DNA of 64,000 nucleotides from CAIUKV01 sp041659105. Lineage in GTDB: Bacteria; Actinomycetota; Acidimicrobiia; IMCC26256; PALSA-555. How positions within the stretch are numbered: the first letter of the stretch is position 1; every line of letters begins with the position of its first letter. A program made the position numbers and the translations under genes. The stretch spans positions 10,666 to 74,665 of the forward strand of contig JBAZYX010000005.1 of the NCBI GenBank assembly GCA_041659105.1, written 5' to 3'. The notes below the pieces were generated by a model. The model saw nothing but the letters and a program-made list of their open reading frames with translations, was not told the DNA's origin and did no database searches. This document shows, in pieces, positions 17,496 through 25,731 of this stretch.

Positions 17496-18173
17496 TCAGG
17501 AGTTGCGCAGGCCTGCCGCCAACGCCGGAACGACGGTCAGCAGGCCGAACGCGGGGAGCACGAGGAAGACGAGGGGGAAGAGCAGCCGCACCGGGACCCG
17601 GCGCGCGTGCGCCTCGGACCGCCGCCGCAGAGCGACGCGCGCGTCCTCGGCGAGGCGCGCCAGGAGGTCGGCGATCGGGGCTCCGCTGCGCTCGGCCACC
17701 GCGAGCGCGTCGGTGACATCACGCAACACCGGCTCGACGCGACCGATGTCGTCGAGTGCGTCGGCGAGCGACGATCCGAGCCGACACCGGGTTTCGACCG
17801 TCGCGAGCACCGTGCCCACCACCGACGGGCTCCACCGCGCGGTGGTCGCGAGCGCGAGCCGCGGGGTGTAGCCCGCGCGCGCGGCCATCGTCAGCACGTC
17901 GAGCGAGAGCGGCACGGCCCGCTCGACGGCACGCGCGTGCTCACGTTGACGCGCACGCCGGAACGGCGCGCCGACGACGCGTGCGACGCTTCCGCTCCAC
18001 GTTCCCAGGTGGAGCCGGTCCCGTCCTCGGGCGACGCTCCCGGCGAGGGCACCCGACCGCGCAGGACGCAGCCCGGTCGCGCGCGAACGGGTACTCGAGG
18101 ATCGACCGCGGATCAGGAACGGCACCGCGACCGCCGTCCCCCACGCGCTCCCGAGGAGCAAGCCGACGATCAC
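17496..18173 (-). CDS. tadC: Tad pilus inner-membrane platform protein TadC
   Basis: A 225-residue type II secretion F (GspF) domain protein with terminal membrane helices. The cytoplasmic four-helix region shows PLSLDVLTMAARAGYTPRLA and LAVAERSGAPIADLLARLAED. With TadB it forms the platform that TadA drives. The GTG start overlaps the tadB stop. A longer upstream frame exists only because of the overlapping tadB sequence. Confidence 0.85.
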   Translation of the reverse strand: MIVGLLLGSAWGTAVAVPFLIRGRSSSTRSRATGLRPARSGALAGSVARGRDRLHLGTWSGSVARVVGAPFRRARQREHARAVERAVPLSLDVLTMAARAGYTPRLALATTARWSPSVVGTVLATVETRCRLGSSLADALDDIGRVEPVLRDVTDALAVAERSGAPIADLLARLAEDARVALRRRSEAHARRVPVRLLFPLVFLVLPAFGLLTVVPALAAGLRNS

Positions 18174-19036
18174 GGTTCGCTCCGGGCGATCCGGCGCATC
18201 CACAGCGCGCCGAGGGCGTCGAGGGCGAGACCGAGGACGAGGCAGAGCCGGCCGGTGGTCGACGTGACGAGCGCGCTCGCCGCATGCGGATCGACTGCGG
18301 AAGCGAACACGACGTACGCGATCGGGGCGAGCCCGACCACGAAGGCCGACAACCGCGCCTGCGCCGACAGGGACGCGGCCTCCGCACGGGCACCGAGCTG
18401 GTCGCGCAAGGAGCGGGCCAGGCCCTCGAGCGCGTCGGCTGCCGCACCCCCGGTCTCGGTCGCGACGGCGAGCGACCCGGCGACGGCACGGACGGGGTCG
18501 AGTCGGCGCTCCTCCGCCCACCACGCGAGCGCGCCGGAGAGCGGCTCTCCGAGCTCCATGCGCTGGAGCAGCCCACGCACGTCGGGCGCCACCACGTCGG
18601 ACCGGGCGCCGGCGTCGGCCAGGGCCGTGGCCACCGTGTGCCCGCTGCGCAGACGCGCCGACATCAGCTCCACGAACGCGGGGAGCGCCGCCACGAAGCG
18701 GCGCTGCCCGCGTCCACGAGCGAGCACGAGACCGACCGGCCCGGCAACCGCGACCCCCAGTGCCGCCACCGGAGCGAGCGCAACGCTGAACGCGGCGGCG
18801 AGGAGCCCGGCCACCAGCACCGCGGTGATGGCCATCCCGACCGCGTCCTCCGGCGTGACCGCGAGCTGGGCGTCGTGGAGGGCGCGGCCGAGGGGGCGCC
18901 GCACCGCGACCGGCAGGCGCCACCGCGAACGAACGCGCGCGGCCCGCAGCCGCGCGCGGGACGGCTCCCGCCATGCCCGGCGTCCGAGCACCGCAGCGGT
19001 GCCCCCGGCCGCGGCCGCAGCCGCCAGTCTCAACAC
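18170..19036 (-). CDS. tadB: Tad pilus inner-membrane platform protein TadB
   Basis: A 288-residue GspF-domain protein. Recognisable parts are LPAFVELMSARLRSGHTVAT, then ATETGGAAADALEGLARSLR, which matches the second GspF motif, and C-terminal membrane helices. GTG at 19036 is taken as start because it lies at the tadA stop; TTG at 19033 would give an exact TTGA overlap. Confidence 0.83.
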   Translation of the reverse strand: MLRLAAAAAAGGTAAVLGRRAWREPSRARLRAARVRSRWRLPVAVRRPLGRALHDAQLAVTPEDAVGMAITAVLVAGLLAAAFSVALAPVAALGVAVAGPVGLVLARGRGQRRFVAALPAFVELMSARLRSGHTVATALADAGARSDVVAPDVRGLLQRMELGEPLSGALAWWAEERRLDPVRAVAGSLAVATETGGAAADALEGLARSLRDQLGARAEAASLSAQARLSAFVVGLAPIAYVVFASAVDPHAASALVTSTTGRLCLVLGLALDALGALWMRRIARSEP

Positions 19037-20265
19037 CGGAACCAGCGCGGGTCGGGCACCGGCGCGTCGGGCCGGCGGGACCGGCGGGACGGCACACCCA
19101 CCGCAGCGAGCGCGCCGTCGGACCACTCGAACAGCGGGACCACCCCCGTTCCGACCTCTCGACGCGTCACCTCGGCGATCGTCTGGATGCGGCGGCGGCC
19201 GTCGCGGCGTACGACGTGCACGACGTAGTCGATCGCCTCGGCGATCTGGAGGTGCGCGGCCTCCGCGGGGACGCCGACCCCCGCCATCAGCACGAGCGCA
19301 GTGAGCCGGTCGACGACCGCCTCGACTCCGTTCGCGTGCACCGTGGTGAGCGAGCCGTCGTGACCGGTGTTGAGCGCCTGCAGGAGGTCGAACGCCTCGC
19401 CGCCGCGCACCTCGCCGACGATCAGCCGGTCGGGGCGCATGCGCAGCGCGGCGCGCACGAGCGCGCGGACCGGCACACCGCCGGCGCCCTCGGCGTTGGG
19501 CAGGCGCGCCTCGAGCCGAACCACGTGCGGCAGGGGGAGCCGCAGCTCGGCGGTCTCCTCGATCGTGACGACGCGGTCGGCCGGCGGCATCGCGCCGGCG
19601 AGCGCGTTGCAGAGGGTGGTCTTGCCCGCGGACGTTCCGCCGGACACCACCACGTTCGCTCCGTGCACGACGGCCCAACGCAGGAACGCCGCCGCGGTGC
19701 GCGTGACGCCGAACGCGTCGAGGCCGACGCCGTCGGTCGCGAAGCGACGGATCGTGACGCAAGGGCCGTCGACGGCGAGGGGCGGGACCACGGCGTGCAG
19801 CCGAGATCCGTCGGGCAGGCGCGCGTCGACGATCGGCGACGACCGGTCGAGCCGCAGCCCGAGCGGCCCGATGACCCGCTCGACGAGCCGCAGCGCGGTG
19901 TCGGCGTCGAGCGGTACGGGCACGCGCTCGACGCGCCCGAACCGTTCGACGTAGACGCGATCGGCACCGTTGACCATTACCTCGGTGACCGCGGGATCGG
20001 CGAACAGGGGCTGGAGCGGCCCCAGCCCGGTCACTTCGTCGACGAGCTGGTGGAGGAGCAGGTCGTGGCGGGTGGCCGTGAGCAGCGGGGCTTCGACCCG
20101 CAGGAGCTCGGCGAGGGCACGCCGCAAGGCGGGGGCGTCGCGCTCGGTGGAACCGGCCGACGTGGCGTCACGGGCCGCGTCGGTGAGCAGCCGGGCGTGG
20201 ACGCGTCGCTTCAGCTCGGAATCGGACGGCGTCTCGCGTCCGGGCACGACCGCGGGCACGCTCAC
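19030..20265 (-). CDS. tadA: Tad secretion ATPase TadA/CpaF
   Basis: Hexameric type II/IV secretion ATPase that powers pilus assembly. In the 411-residue protein the N-terminal domain has GLGPLQPLFADPAVTEVMVN. The Walker A is GGTSAGKTT (lysine at about 215), followed by VVTIEETAEL (Asp-box/Walker-B region) and ALRMRPDRLIVGEVRGGEAF, then NTGHDGSLTTVHAN with the His box. GTG at 20265 overlaps the stop of the upstream tadZ-type gene. Confidence 0.93.
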   Translation of the reverse strand: MSVPAVVPGRETPSDSELKRRVHARLLTDAARDATSAGSTERDAPALRRALAELLRVEAPLLTATRHDLLLHQLVDEVTGLGPLQPLFADPAVTEVMVNGADRVYVERFGRVERVPVPLDADTALRLVERVIGPLGLRLDRSSPIVDARLPDGSRLHAVVPPLAVDGPCVTIRRFATDGVGLDAFGVTRTAAAFLRWAVVHGANVVVSGGTSAGKTTLCNALAGAMPPADRVVTIEETAELRLPLPHVVRLEARLPNAEGAGGVPVRALVRAALRMRPDRLIVGEVRGGEAFDLLQALNTGHDGSLTTVHANGVEAVVDRLTALVLMAGVGVPAEAAHLQIAEAIDYVVHVVRRDGRRRIQTIAEVTRREVGTGVVPLFEWSDGALAAVGVPSRRSRRPDAPVPDPRWFRC

Positions 20266-20966
20266 GCGAGGCCGCGGGACGACGCGTGCATCCGCTCGAG
20301 CCGGTCGACGAGGCGTGCCGCGGCACGCGCGAGCGGCTCCGGGGGTCGGACCGCGAGGACCCCGGCGTCGACCGCACGGGCGATCGCCGGACGCACCGGC
20401 ACGCGCACGAGCACCGGGAGCTCGAGGACGTCGCGCGCTTCCGCGACACCGAGGGATCGGCCCGGCTCGTCGACGAACGCGATGCCCGTGGCCCGGGCGG
20501 TGAGCGGCGCGTGGACCGCGCGGCGCAGCGTGAGGTAGCAGCCCCGGACGACCACGACCGAGCAGTCGGCGACCTCCACGACCATCCGGCTCGCGGGCAG
20601 ATCGGCACGCCCGGCGTCGACCACGCACGGCCGTCCGGTCGCGTGCAACGCGGCCCCGAGCGCCGCGCCGGCCTCCGCCGCTGCGGCGGGCGCGAGCAGT
20701 CGCGGCGCGCCCGGCGGGACGAGCTCGAGGCCGGGCGCGACCTCGATGGCGAGCCGGTCGAGCGCCTCGACGGGCGCGTCGGCACCGGTCGCGAGCCAGT
20801 CGGCGAGCCCGGTCTCGGGATCCGCACCGAGGCCGAGGATCGCGGGCTGGTCGCCCGCGAGATCGGCGAGTCGACACGACCCCTGCCGAGCAAGCGCCGC
20901 GGCGCAGGCGGCGGCGAGGACCGAGGTGCCGGAGCCCCCCTTGGGGGACCAGAGAGCAAGGAGCAC
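20262..20966 (-). CDS. TadZ/CpaE-like ParA-family protein with degenerate P-loop
   Basis: A 234-residue MinD/ParA-fold protein, first gene of the Tad operon, where TadZ/CpaE localises the pilus machine at the pole. The N-terminal loop reads SPKGGSGTSVLAAA: the deviant Walker A (KGGxGK[ST]) has Thr in place of the second lysine, so ATP hydrolysis may be lost. GTG at 20966 follows GGGAGGC. The mycobacterial operon has the same order: TadZ-like, TadA, TadB, TadC, pilin, TadE, TadE-like. Confidence 0.8.
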   Translation of the reverse strand: MLLALWSPKGGSGTSVLAAACAAALARQGSCRLADLAGDQPAILGLGADPETGLADWLATGADAPVEALDRLAIEVAPGLELVPPGAPRLLAPAAAAEAGAALGAALHATGRPCVVDAGRADLPASRMVVEVADCSVVVVRGCYLTLRRAVHAPLTARATGIAFVDEPGRSLGVAEARDVLELPVLVRVPVRPAIARAVDAGVLAVRPPEPLARAAARLVDRLERMHASSRGLA

Positions 20967-21155
20967 GGTGTGCCTCCCGGTGGCGTCCGTCGCGAGGCGA
21001 CGGAAGGTGCCGGGGAAGCACGGAGGAAGCGGCGCTCAGGTCACGCGCGGCGCCGGCGCCGGGGGCCGAAGGCCCGAATGCTCCGGCCGATCCGTGCGGA
21101 AGGGGCCGGAGCCGGGCAACCTATTGCCCGTGGTGCACGGGGTCAAGACCCTCGC
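20967..21155. other. intergenic region upstream of Tad operon
   Basis: About 190 bp that should contain the Tad operon promoter on the minus strand. It has several short GC-rich inverted repeats, but no convincing -10/-35 pair, operator or RNA gene was recognised. Confidence 0.35.
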
Positions 21156-21230
21156 TCAGGCGTCGCGGACCTTCTTGGCGACGGCCACACCGATGGCAAC
21201 CAGGATCAACAGGACGAGGAGCTTCTTCAT
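21156..21230 (-). CDS. 24-residue membrane microprotein
   Basis: A complete short frame, MKKLLVLLILVAIGVAVAKK followed by VRDA. It is a single hydrophobic helix with positive ends, preceded by GGGAG six bases from the ATG. It resembles a shortened form of the actinobacterial DLW-39 microprotein family, but the DLW motif is missing, so the family is uncertain. The ribosome site and compact hydrophobic composition argue for a real gene. Confidence 0.5.
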   Translation of the reverse strand: MKKLLVLLILVAIGVAVAKKVRDA

Positions 21231-21299
21231 CGGTTCTCCCGCAGGTCGTCGAGCCGATCGTCGAATCGGTGCCGGCTCGGACCGCATCGTACCCCGCGC

Positions 21300-21899
21300 A
21301 TGAGCATCTGGCAGCCGCCGGTCCTCTACGAGGAGCGCCTCCGCCCGAGCGGTCGGGCGTGGTGGTGGCTCCTCGTCATCTGCGTGGTCACCCTCTTCAC
21401 GCTCAGCGTGTTCGTGATCCCGATCGCGATCCTCGCCTGGTTCGTGAACGTGGGCCGGTACGCCCGCACCCGCATCCGGGTCGACTCCGAACGGATCTGG
21501 GTCGGGAACCGATCGCTGCGGCTCACCGCCCTGGACCTCGACGAGGTCGGCCGGGCCACCAACCCGCGGCCGTGGCGCGTGTTCAGCCCCCGCTACCTCG
21601 GCGGCAACCCGTTCTGGACGCACGACAGCATCGGGGTCCACGGCACCGACGGCACGAAGAAGTGCTGGGTCTCGGTGGGGACGAACCGGCGCGACGAGCT
21701 CGTCGGAGTGCTGCGTGACGCCGCGCGTGCGGCGAACGAGCGGCGCGCCGCCGCGATCGCCGCCTACGCCGGACGGACGTTGCCCACCCCGGGCTGGTAC
21801 GACGACCCCTGGGACGCGGGCCGCATCCGCTGGTGGGACGGCGAGCAGTGGACGGGCTACGCGGCCCCCCACCCGTCCGGGCGCCCGAGCACCTCGTGA
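21300..21899 (+). CDS. membrane protein with C-terminal DUF2510 domain
   Basis: A 199-residue protein. Residues about 20-50 form one or two membrane segments (WWWLLVICVVTLFTLSVFVI). A PH-like middle part follows, then a C-terminal DUF2510 motif, PGWYDDPWDAGRIRWWDGEQ + WT, seen widely in actinobacterial membrane proteins. Function unknown. Its stop overlaps the start of the rhomboid gene (GTGA), so the two are co-translated. Confidence 0.72.
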   Translation: MSIWQPPVLYEERLRPSGRAWWWLLVICVVTLFTLSVFVIPIAILAWFVNVGRYARTRIRVDSERIWVGNRSLRLTALDLDEVGRATNPRPWRVFSPRYLGGNPFWTHDSIGVHGTDGTKKCWVSVGTNRRDELVGVLRDAARAANERRAAAIAAYAGRTLPTPGWYDDPWDAGRIRWWDGEQWTGYAAPHPSGRPSTS

Positions 21900-22738
21900 T
21901 CCCCATCGCCGACGAGACGCCCGTCCGCCGGTTCCCGCTGGTGACGGTGATCCTGATGACGATCTGCGTCGTCGTGTTCTTCGCCATCCAGCCCACCCGC
22001 ATCACGACGGAGCACTTCTTCTCGCCGGGCCTGGAGCTGGTGAACCAGGACGAGCTGCAGTTCCTGGTGGACAACGCGGCGATCCCGTGCGAGATCGTGA
22101 AGGGACGGCCGCTCACCGAGCGCGAGTTCCGCGACACGTTCGACTTCGGCGACGCCAGCGCGTGCAGCGATCGTGGCGGTCGCCGCCACAGCGCCGGGAA
22201 GATCGTGTACCTCGGGCTCCTCGCGTCCATGTTCCTCCACGGATCGCCCGAGCACCTCTTCGGGAACCTGCTGTTCCTCTGGGTGTTCGGCAACGACATC
22301 GAGCACCGGTGGGGCCGGTGGCGGTACCTGTTGCTGTACGTCGTCGGTGGAGTGATCGCGAGCATGGCGCACGTGCTGTCGGACCCGAACTCGACCGTGC
22401 CGATGATCGGCGCGTCGGGTGCGATCGCGGCGGTGATGGGCGCGTACCTCGTGTGCTACCCCGCGAACCGGGTGAAGACGATCATCTTCTTCGGGCCCAT
22501 GCTGCTGCGGAAGGTGCAGGCGTTCTGGCTGCTGCTCACGTGGCTCGTGCTGCAGCTCCTGCTGATCTCCGGCGAATCCGGGATCGCGTGGGCCGCGCAC
22601 GTCGGCGGGTTCCTGTTCGGCGTGGTCCTGGGTCTGCTGTGGCGCCGACGCGGGCGCGATCGCGATCTCACCCCGGAACCCGCGCCCGAACCGGAACCGG
22701 CGCCGGAACCGCTCCCGGTCGTGATCCCCGGCGCCTGA
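21896..22738 (+). CDS. rhomboid-family intramembrane serine protease
   Basis: A 280-residue polytopic protease. The catalytic dyad is visible as Ser174 in MIGASGAIAAVMGAY and His235 in GIAWAAHVGGFLFG; the helix-2 motif is GSPEHLFGNLLFLWVFGND. The loop between the first two helices is long (about residues 33-100) with two Cys. The C-terminus is a Pro/Glu repeat tail (PEPAPEPEPAPEP). GTG at 21896 overlaps the upstream stop. Substrates are unknown. Confidence 0.88.
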   Translation: MIPIADETPVRRFPLVTVILMTICVVVFFAIQPTRITTEHFFSPGLELVNQDELQFLVDNAAIPCEIVKGRPLTEREFRDTFDFGDASACSDRGGRRHSAGKIVYLGLLASMFLHGSPEHLFGNLLFLWVFGNDIEHRWGRWRYLLLYVVGGVIASMAHVLSDPNSTVPMIGASGAIAAVMGAYLVCYPANRVKTIIFFGPMLLRKVQAFWLLLTWLVLQLLLISGESGIAWAAHVGGFLFGVVLGLLWRRRGRDRDLTPEPAPEPEPAPEPLPVVIPGA

Positions 22739-22777
22739 GTCCCGACATCGCCCCAACGTCTCTGCCAGACTCCGCCG

Positions 22778-24088
22778 ATGCAGCGAACCCGCCGAATCGG
22801 TGCGTCGGTCCTCGTCGTCCTGACCGTCGTCCTGCTCTTGCTCTCGGGCTACGGCTGGTGGGCGAAGCGGTACTTCCTCGACTCCGAGCGGTTCAGCGAC
22901 AAGGCCGGCCAGATCCTCGAGCAGCCGAAGGTCCAGGACGCGCTCGCCGTGGCCATCACCGACAAGATCTCCGACGCGTCGGGCCGCGATCTCCGGATCG
23001 CGCAGCCGTTCATCACCAACATCGTCGAGGGCGTGCTGTCGAGCAGCCAGTTCGAGACGATCTTCGACGCCGCAGTGCTCCGGCTGCACGAGGCGGTGGT
23101 CGGCGGCGGCGCACGCGAAGCGGTGCTGAACCTGGGGACGACCGTCGACGAGGTGCGCAACGCCATAGAACCGATCGCACCGAGCCTCGCCGAGGAGATC
23201 CCGAGCGGCAACAAGCTGCAGATCACGATCCTCGACAAGACCCAGCTCCAGACCGTCTACGACATCACCAACGCCGTCGAGACCGCAGTGGTCGGGCTCA
23301 CGATCGCGACCATCGTGTTCTTCGCCGCCGCACTCTGGCTGTCGCCGCGCCGCTGGCGCACGCTCGCGCTCACCGGCTGGGTGATGCTCGGGTTCTTCGT
23401 GTTCTCGCTCATCGTGGTGCGCACCGGACGATGGCTCACGGGCTCGTTCGCCGACCGCAAGGAGTACTCGGACGCGGCGCAGGCGGCCTACAAGGTCATC
23501 ACCCGGGGGCTCGTGCTCCAGGGCGTCTTCTTCGCCGTGCTCGGCCTCCTCGTAGGGCTCGGCGCGGGCTGGACCGACCGCCACGGCGGCTGGGCCGGCG
23601 TGAAGGACGCGTTCGGCCGCGGCGTCGGCTGGGCCAAGGCGCAGATCCCCGAGAAGGTGCCCGCCCCCGCGCTCGCGACCGCGGGGGTCGCGGTCGGCGC
23701 CGGAACCGCGTCCGCGGGTACCGCCACCGAAGCCGCCGCGACCGGCCCCGAAGCCGGCGGGCCCGAAGGCACCCGGGCGGTGGTCGAGGGCATCCTCGCG
23801 CCCCGGCTCCCCGAGCCGCCCCGCAAGCCCCGCGTCGCGCACTGGTGGCGCGCCGCCGCGCTGCTCGTCCTCGGCCTCTTCGCGATCTGGAGCCCCGGCA
23901 GCCTCACCTCCGTGATCGTGGTGCTCCTCGGCATCGTCGCCGTCTACCTCGCGGTCACCGAGGCGGTCGCCGCCTGGGGCAGCCCCCGCGAGCCCAAGGA
24001 ACCCGCCGAGTCCGACACGTCCGACACACCGTCCGAGGCCGCCGTCGCGCCCGACTCCGGCGGGGACCGAGACTCGCCCGACGCGTGA
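22778..24088 (+). CDS. conserved multi-pass membrane protein
   Basis: A 436-residue protein: one N-terminal helix (VLVVLTVVLLLLSGYGWW), a 130-residue extracytoplasmic domain (from YFLDSERFSDKAGQILEQPK), three further helices around 170-270, an Ala/Thr-rich loop, and two C-terminal helices. Similar integral membrane proteins occur in other actinobacteria without an assigned role. CAGACT at 22766-22771, six bases before the ATG, is a possible -10 of a leaderless mRNA. The tRNA-Sec gene follows immediately. Confidence 0.65.
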   Translation: MQRTRRIGASVLVVLTVVLLLLSGYGWWAKRYFLDSERFSDKAGQILEQPKVQDALAVAITDKISDASGRDLRIAQPFITNIVEGVLSSSQFETIFDAAVLRLHEAVVGGGAREAVLNLGTTVDEVRNAIEPIAPSLAEEIPSGNKLQITILDKTQLQTVYDITNAVETAVVGLTIATIVFFAAALWLSPRRWRTLALTGWVMLGFFVFSLIVVRTGRWLTGSFADRKEYSDAAQAAYKVITRGLVLQGVFFAVLGLLVGLGAGWTDRHGGWAGVKDAFGRGVGWAKAQIPEKVPAPALATAGVAVGAGTASAGTATEAAATGPEAGGPEGTRAVVEGILAPRLPEPPRKPRVAHWWRAAALLVLGLFAIWSPGSLTSVIVVLLGIVAVYLAVTEAVAAWGSPREPKEPAESDTSDTPSEAAVAPDSGGDRDSPDA

Positions 24089-24100
24089 TAGACCCGTCCC

Positions 24101-24191
24101 GGAGGTGAACGGGGCCTGGTGGCCCCCCTCGTCTTCAAAACGAGTGGGACGGGCGATCCCCGTCCGGTGGGTTCGATTCCTGCCACCTCCG
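24101..24191 (+). tRNA. selC: tRNA-Sec (anticodon TCA)
   Basis: A 91-nt selenocysteine tRNA. The pairing I see is: acceptor GGAGGTG/CACCTCC; a 6-bp D stem GGGGCC/GGCCCC with 4-nt loop TGGT, diagnostic of tRNA-Sec; anticodon arm CTCGT-CTTCAAA-ACGAG with TCA; long variable arm GGACGGG-CGATC-CCCGTCC; T arm GTGGG-TTCGATT-CCTGC; discriminator G. The 3' CCA is not encoded. Acceptor plus T stem is 12 bp on the 3' side, one less than the 13 bp of E. coli tRNA-Sec. Its partners selA and selB are 34 kb downstream. Confidence 0.96.
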
Positions 24192-24198
24192 CTCTATT

Positions 24199-24283
24199 GC
24201 CTCGCTCACTGCGGCACGCCGCCTCCATGGCCTCGCTCACTGCGGCACGCCGCCTCCATGGCCTCGCTCACTGCCGCACGCCG
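24199..24283 (+). repeat. 31-bp tandem repeat, 2.7 copies, downstream of tRNA-Sec
   Basis: Two exact 31-bp units (24199-24229, 24230-24260), each beginning GCCTCGCTCACTGCGGCACG, plus a partial third copy to 24283 with one substitution. The array starts eight bases after the tRNA. It codes for nothing credible and has no spacer structure, so it is not CRISPR. Part of it (GGCGTGCCGC on the opposite strand) is shared with the next repeat pair. Confidence 0.85.
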
Positions 24284-24332
24284 ATTGCGAAGCCGGGGCT
24301 CCGAGCACGAACTTCCGTGGGATCAGATGAAG

Positions 24333-24423
24333 GCGTGCCGCGGGCGTTCGCTCGGCGGCTTCCGTCGCTGCGCTCCGTACGCGTGCCGCGGGCGTTCGCT
24401 CGGCGGCTTCCGTCGCTGCGCTC
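24333..24423 (+). repeat. 48-bp direct repeat, two copies
   Basis: Two copies with 43 identical positions (24333-24375 and 24381-24423), each beginning GCGTGCCGCGGGCGTTCGCT, separated by CGTAC. With the 31-bp repeats they fill the 327 bp between tRNA-Sec (end 24191) and the next gene (24519). No promoter or coding frame is clear in that gap; the binding-protein promoter must lie within or after the repeats. Confidence 0.85.
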
Positions 24424-24518
24424 GTTGGATCGCCACCGCGCGTGGTTCGGGGGGTTGGGCGACTACAAAGGGGGCCGCTCGAGGGGCGGCCGGGGGCCGC
24501 GTGACGAAGGGGTATCCC

Positions 24519-25712
24519 ATGCGCCGTCGACGGGCTGGTCTCGCCGTGGCCTCGCTCATCACCGCAGTCGGGGTGCTCGGCGCGCTCGCGGGGCCGGCGG
24601 GGGCGGCGGGGGCGGCGACCAAGCCCGCCGGAGCGCCGATCCCGATCCAGCTCGTCAACCTCGACGCCACCTCGTCCACCGCCTCGGCCCGCCAGGGCGC
24701 CGCCGCGGCGGTGAAGTACCTGAACCAGACCGGCGGCATCGCGGGCCGACCCGTCCAGGTCGACGAGTGCCTCACCGACCAGACACCGGAGAAGGGCAAG
24801 GCCTGCATCGACAAGGCGATCGCGGCCCCGCCCGCGGCCGTCCTGTCCGTGCAGCCCGGCACCGCCGCGGACAACCTCGCGGCGCTCACCGCCGCGGGCA
24901 TCCCCTACGTCGGCCAGACCTGCAACACCAACACCACGCTCTCGGGCCAGTTCACCTCGTTCTGCTTCGGCTCCGACTTCGTCGGCCTCTACTCGTCGTC
25001 GGCCAACTACCTCAAGACGCTCGGGACGGTGAAGAAGGCCGCCCTGCCCTACGTGAACGTCCCGGCCGCGGCCACCGGGGTCAAGGCGTACGCGACCCCC
25101 ATCCTCCTGCGGGCCGGCATCGCGCCGGCGGAGGTGCCGATCCCCGAGGGAACGGCCGACGTCACCGCCACGATCACCCCCGCGATCCAGGCGAGCCCCG
25201 ACGCCGTCATCAGCCTGCTCACCGGCCCCGGTTGCATCAGCACGATCAAGCTGAAGGCGAGCCTGAACGTGGCCAAGCCGTTCGTGTTCCCGGGCATGTG
25301 CACCGACGCCGACGTGCTCGCCGACGCCGGAGCCGGGTCGAAGGGCACGCTCTACGTGCGCCAGACGATCACCACCGACAAGAGGAACGCCGACGTGAAG
25401 GCGTACCTCAAGGCGATGGCGAAGTACGCGAAGGGCGCCGACCCCGACGACATCTACGCGCAAGCCGGGTTCGCCGGCGTGATGAACCTCGCCGCGGCCA
25501 TGAAGCTCGTCCCTGCCGGGACCACCGTCGACGCCACGAGCACCACCGCCGCGTTGCGGACCGCGAAGGCGGTCCCGATGTTCCTCACCGGCGGCGCCAC
25601 CTACACGTGCGACGGCAGCGCGTTCGCCGGGCTCAAGTCGCTTTGCTCGCTCCAGGCGCATGTGCTCGAGTACCAGGGCAAGGACCACTGGACCGACAAG
25701 GGCCTCTTCTGA
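24519..25712 (+). CDS. ABC-type branched-chain amino acid (LivJ-like) substrate-binding protein
   Basis: A 397-residue exported periplasmic-binding-fold type I protein. The signal peptide (MRRRRAGLAVASLITAVGVL, then LAGPAGAA) has no lipobox Cys. The mature domain shows IQLVNLDATSSTASARQGAA, GRPVQVDECLTDQTPEKGKA and YLKTLGTVKKAALPYVNVPA, resembling LivJ-type sensors. The ligand cannot be told. No ABC permease or ATPase is adjacent; the neighbours are CoA-type lipid enzymes, so it may bind an organic acid. AAGGGG lies seven bases before the ATG. Confidence 0.82.
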   Translation: MRRRRAGLAVASLITAVGVLGALAGPAGAAGAATKPAGAPIPIQLVNLDATSSTASARQGAAAAVKYLNQTGGIAGRPVQVDECLTDQTPEKGKACIDKAIAAPPAAVLSVQPGTAADNLAALTAAGIPYVGQTCNTNTTLSGQFTSFCFGSDFVGLYSSSANYLKTLGTVKKAALPYVNVPAAATGVKAYATPILLRAGIAPAEVPIPEGTADVTATITPAIQASPDAVISLLTGPGCISTIKLKASLNVAKPFVFPGMCTDADVLADAGAGSKGTLYVRQTITTDKRNADVKAYLKAMAKYAKGADPDDIYAQAGFAGVMNLAAAMKLVPAGTTVDATSTTAALRTAKAVPMFLTGGATYTCDGSAFAGLKSLCSLQAHVLEYQGKDHWTDKGLF

Positions 25713-25731
25713 GCCGACGGAGGGCACGACC

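Noticed and set aside
24101..24191. tRNA-Sec as attachment site of an integrated element
   Set aside because: No second copy of the tRNA 3' end and no integrase gene were seen nearby; only local tandem repeats follow.
24199..24423. Possible CRISPR array after tRNA-Sec
   Set aside because: The units are contiguous tandem repeats without unique spacers, there are only two to three copies, and no cas gene is near.
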